From an uncultured Faecalibacterium sp. (GTDB lineage Bacteria; Bacillota; Clostridia; Oscillospirales; Ruminococcaceae), in contig CAKTEF010000031.1 in NCBI GenBank assembly GCA_934547065.1, positions 1-16,570 of the forward strand: a stretch of DNA of 16,570 nt. The letters are read 5' to 3'. Position 1 is the first letter of the stretch, and every line of letters starts with the position of its first letter. Positions 14,551 through 16,570 of this stretch are shown piece after piece. Below the pieces are notes generated by a model. That model saw only the letters and a program-made list of their open reading frames with translations, was not told where the DNA came from and did not search any database. The position numbers were made by a program, and so were the translations under genes.

Positions 14551-14579
14551 TTGAAATTCCATAAACGCCATGTTATAAT
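14551..14579 (+). promoter_or_regulatory. Promoter of the 78-aa protein / DUF4062 pair
   Basis: TTGAAA (14551-14556) and TATAAT (14574-14579) have a 17-bp spacer, identical hexamers to the hsdM promoter. It gives the cargo pair, and probably hsdR downstream, a start point independent of hsdM. Confidence 0.85.
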
Positions 14580-14624
14580 ACAGGAAAAATCTGGAATTTC
14601 GACTCAAATAAAAGGAGCGTTTTT

Positions 14625-14861
14625 ATGAACCAGTTCTACAATCAGATGTTCAATCCGGCTTATGTAAACCAGGATTACTACCAGTCGATTCCGCCGCAGG
14701 CAATGTGGCAGTATCAGCAAAACCAGAATGCGGAAGTTGTAAAGGCTATGAAAGCAACCCATGATTTGATAGAAGCTGCTCGTAAACTGGACCCAGAACA
14801 TCAGCAACAGGCATTTTGTGTGTGCTTGGGAATAATTGCGGCAGAATTGGGATGGGCATAA
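14625..14861 (+). CDS. Small 78-aa hypothetical protein
   Basis: The N-terminal half is rich in Asn, Gln and Tyr (MNQFYNQMFNPAYVNQDYYQ, then WQYQQNQNAE) and probably disordered. The C-terminal half is an amphipathic helix pair (EVVKAMKATHDLIEAARKLD, then QQQAFCVCLGIIAAELGW). I believe similar short proteins occur in related gut Firmicutes, but I know no function. AAAGGAG precedes the ATG at 14625. The gene is 25 nt upstream of the DUF4062 gene, behind a good promoter, so the two are likely co-transcribed. It could be a regulator, partner or small antitoxin-like companion of the DUF4062 protein; nothing in the sequence decides this. Confidence 0.78.
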   Translation: MNQFYNQMFNPAYVNQDYYQSIPPQAMWQYQQNQNAEVVKAMKATHDLIEAARKLDPEHQQQAFCVCLGIIAAELGWA

Positions 14862-14886
14862 AATTATCAGGAACGGAGTAAAAAAG

Positions 14887-15945
14887 ATGATTACCACTGA
14901 TAAAAGATATCAGGTCTTTGTTAGTTCGACTTATGATGACCTACAAGATGAGCGCAAAGAAGTGATGCAAGCTCTTTTGGAACTTGATTGTATTCCAGCA
15001 GGGATGGAACTTTTTCCGGCATCCAGCGAGGATCAATGGTCTCTTATTAAGCGCGTCATTGATGATTGTGATTATTACATTTTAATCATTGGTGGCCGCT
15101 ATGGAAGTATTGGCCCTGACGGAGTTAGCTATACTCAAATGGAATTTGAATATGCCCTTAAAACTGGAAAGCCTATCATTTCATTTATCCACAAAAATCC
15201 ATCAATTATTTCAGCTGGGAAAAGTGAACAGACTGATGAGGGAAAAAAGAAACTAGAAGAATTCAAAAAACTTGCTGAAAAGAAATTGGTCAAATTTGGG
15301 GAAACACCGGCCGAACTTGGTTCTGTCGTGTCTCGAAGCATGGTAAAACTAATGAAAAATTTCCCGGCAGAAGGTTGGATTAAGGCTGGAAGTGCGGTTG
15401 ATGAAAAGTCCGTAAAAGAGATTGCACGACTACAGGAAGAAAATACAAGGCTAAGAGAGAAAATAGAACGAATTAGTGTGGAAGCTCCCGAAGGAACTGA
15501 AACACTTGCAAATGGATATGATGAAATACTAATTAACTTAACTTACCAAGGATGGGATAGCGTTCAAGGAAGATGGAACAAATTGAGAGGAAAAGTCGGT
15601 TTAACTTGGAATCGGATTTTCTCGTTAATTGCACCTGTGATGCTCGATGAATCTAGCGAAGAGAATCTGCGAGCAATAATAAACAACGAGTTGGAAAATC
15701 ACTCAGAAAAATATACATCTATTTCTCGTAGAAAAGGTTACTCAGATTTCATGGAAGTTGATATAACAGATGAATCAATGGGGCTGATTCAGGTGCAACT
15801 GAAAGCGTTAGGGTATATAATGCTAAGTGAAAAGAGGCACGCCACATCTGACCAATCTACATATTGGACGCTCACACCTTATGGAAATAAAGTCGCAACA
15901 CAGCTTTTAGCAGTTAAAAAAGAAGATTATACAAAACTTTTCTGA
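14887..15945 (+). CDS. DUF4062 domain protein with coiled coil and probable winged-helix C-terminus
   Basis: 352 aa. Residues 7-102 match DUF4062: RYQVFVSSTYDDLQDERKEV, then MELFPASSEDQWSLIKRVID, CDYYILIIGGRYGSIGPDGV and SYTQMEFEYALKTGKPIISF. This alpha/beta domain is TIR-like in layout and occurs at the N-terminus of many bacterial NLR-like and defence-associated proteins; Glu86 sits where TIR enzymes place a conserved Glu, but NADase activity is not shown. Residues of about 170-198 are a coiled coil (VKEIARLQEENTRLREKIER). Residues of about 210-345 are helical, ending in a winged-helix-like segment (GLIQVQLKALGYIMLSEKRH, then YWTLTPYGNKVATQL). The ATG at 14887 precedes the domain by six residues; the frame from 14836 overlaps the small gene and lacks a good ribosome binding site. 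The gene is A+T-rich, and hsdR begins 19 nt downstream with no terminator between. A sensor or effector role in defence is inferred. Confidence 0.88.
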   Translation: MITTDKRYQVFVSSTYDDLQDERKEVMQALLELDCIPAGMELFPASSEDQWSLIKRVIDDCDYYILIIGGRYGSIGPDGVSYTQMEFEYALKTGKPIISFIHKNPSIISAGKSEQTDEGKKKLEEFKKLAEKKLVKFGETPAELGSVVSRSMVKLMKNFPAEGWIKAGSAVDEKSVKEIARLQEENTRLREKIERISVEAPEGTETLANGYDEILINLTYQGWDSVQGRWNKLRGKVGLTWNRIFSLIAPVMLDESSEENLRAIINNELENHSEKYTSISRRKGYSDFMEVDITDESMGLIQVQLKALGYIMLSEKRHATSDQSTYWTLTPYGNKVATQLLAVKKEDYTKLF

Positions 15946-15964
15946 TGTGAAAGGAGCCTCCCCC

Positions 15965-16570
15965 ATGTCCAACTTCTCCTATCTCTCCACCCACCCGGAA
16001 TATTCCCTCTTTGCATCTGCCGCCATCGAGGCCGAGAAAGTGTTCTCCACCTCCCCGGCGATGTGCGCGGTGGGGTGTCGGAAGGCGTTGGAGCTGGCGG
16101 TGAAGTGGGTGTATGCGGCAGATAAGACCATCACGATGCCCTACAAGGACAACCTGCAGTCCCTGCTGCACGAGCCGAGTTTCCGGTTCGCAGTGAACCG
16201 GGATGTGTGGAGCGTGCTGCCCAGCATCGTGAAGGCGGGCAATCTGGCGGTACATACGGGGCATAGTGTGTCGGCAGCGGATGCAGTGTTCAGCCTGCGG
16301 GGGCTGTTCGATTTCATCCAGTGGGTAGATTACTGCTACGGCACGGACTATGTGGAGCGCTCCTTTGATGAAACAGCCATTCCCGGCGAAAAGGTAACGC
16401 TGGACGAAAAGAAGATCCGGGAGCAGGAAAGCCTGCTGACCCAGAAAGATGCCGAGTTGGAAGCCTTGCGCAAACAGGTGGAGAGCCTTTCGACGGCGTA
16501 CACGGCCAGCAAACAGCAGAACCAGCAGAGCCGCAGCTTCACCGCCGCCGACCTGACCGAGGCCGAGACG
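15965..16570 (+). CDS. hsdR: Type I restriction enzyme subunit R, N-terminal part (runs off the right edge)
   Basis: 202 codons are visible. HsdR supplies the ATP-driven translocase and the nuclease of type I restriction complexes. The start MSNFSYLSTHPEYSLFASAA, followed by SPAMCAVGCRKALELAVKWV and LLHEPSFRFAV, is the DUF4145-type N-terminal module found in one HsdR subgroup (residues 1 to about 125). A charged coiled coil follows (KKIREQESLLTQKDAELEAL). The nuclease and helicase motifs expected further on are outside the window, so the identification rests on this N-terminus and on the hsdM-hsdS context. AAAGGAGCC precedes the ATG at 15965. Composition returns to G+C-rich, like hsdM, which indicates that hsdM and hsdR belong together and the genes between came later. 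Confidence 0.88.
   Translation, partial: MSNFSYLSTHPEYSLFASAAIEAEKVFSTSPAMCAVGCRKALELAVKWVYAADKTITMPYKDNLQSLLHEPSFRFAVNRDVWSVLPSIVKAGNLAVHTGHSVSAADAVFSLRGLFDFIQWVDYCYGTDYVERSFDETAIPGEKVTLDEKKIREQESLLTQKDAELEALRKQVESLSTAYTASKQQNQQSRSFTAADLTEAET

Overview
The window looks like chromosomal DNA of a fairly G+C-rich Firmicute, most likely a gut Oscillospiraceae member such as Faecalibacterium. That assignment is an inference from RNase Y, SigA-type promoters with 17-bp spacers, strong AGGAGG ribosome binding sites, paired DUF3048 lipoproteins and codon choice; no 16S gene is present to prove it.

Left part (1-6150, mostly minus strand). The window opens inside rny (RNase Y; KH domain present, HD domain off the left edge), with a strong promoter and a roughly 250-nt leader. 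Next is a LysR-type regulator fused in frame to a tyrosine phosphatase domain. It is divergent from ridA, and both face a shared intergenic region with back-to-back promoters. Two small secreted proteins with twin-arginine-like signals and lipobox cysteines follow, each with its own promoter, then an XRE-family regulator whose promoter region carries several dyads.

Middle part (6150-10500). A histidine-phosphatase/phosphoglycerate-mutase-like enzyme is followed by a third twin-arginine-like secreted protein, whose promoter lies inside a long inverted repeat. A bidirectional terminator separates it from a converging two-gene operon of DUF3048 lipoproteins. A tRNA-Lys(TTT) gene with its own promoter and a perfect 18-bp terminator hairpin closes this ordinary chromosomal section.

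Right part (10500-16570, plus strand). Downstream of the tRNA is a type I restriction-modification locus: hsdM, hsdS and the start of hsdR. hsdM and hsdR have the G+C-rich style of the host, while hsdS and everything between hsdS and hsdR is A+T-rich. The interval holds an unrecognised 258-aa protein, a leftover duplicate of the hsdS 3' end, a small palindromic repeat element, and a separately promoted pair: a 78-aa protein plus a DUF4062 protein with a coiled coil and a probable winged-helix C-terminus. hsdR starts 19 nt after the DUF4062 gene, so it is probably read from the cargo promoter as well as from the hsdM promoter. This cargo, which may be an accessory antiviral module nested in the restriction operon, and the LysR-phosphatase fusion are the most interesting parts of the window.
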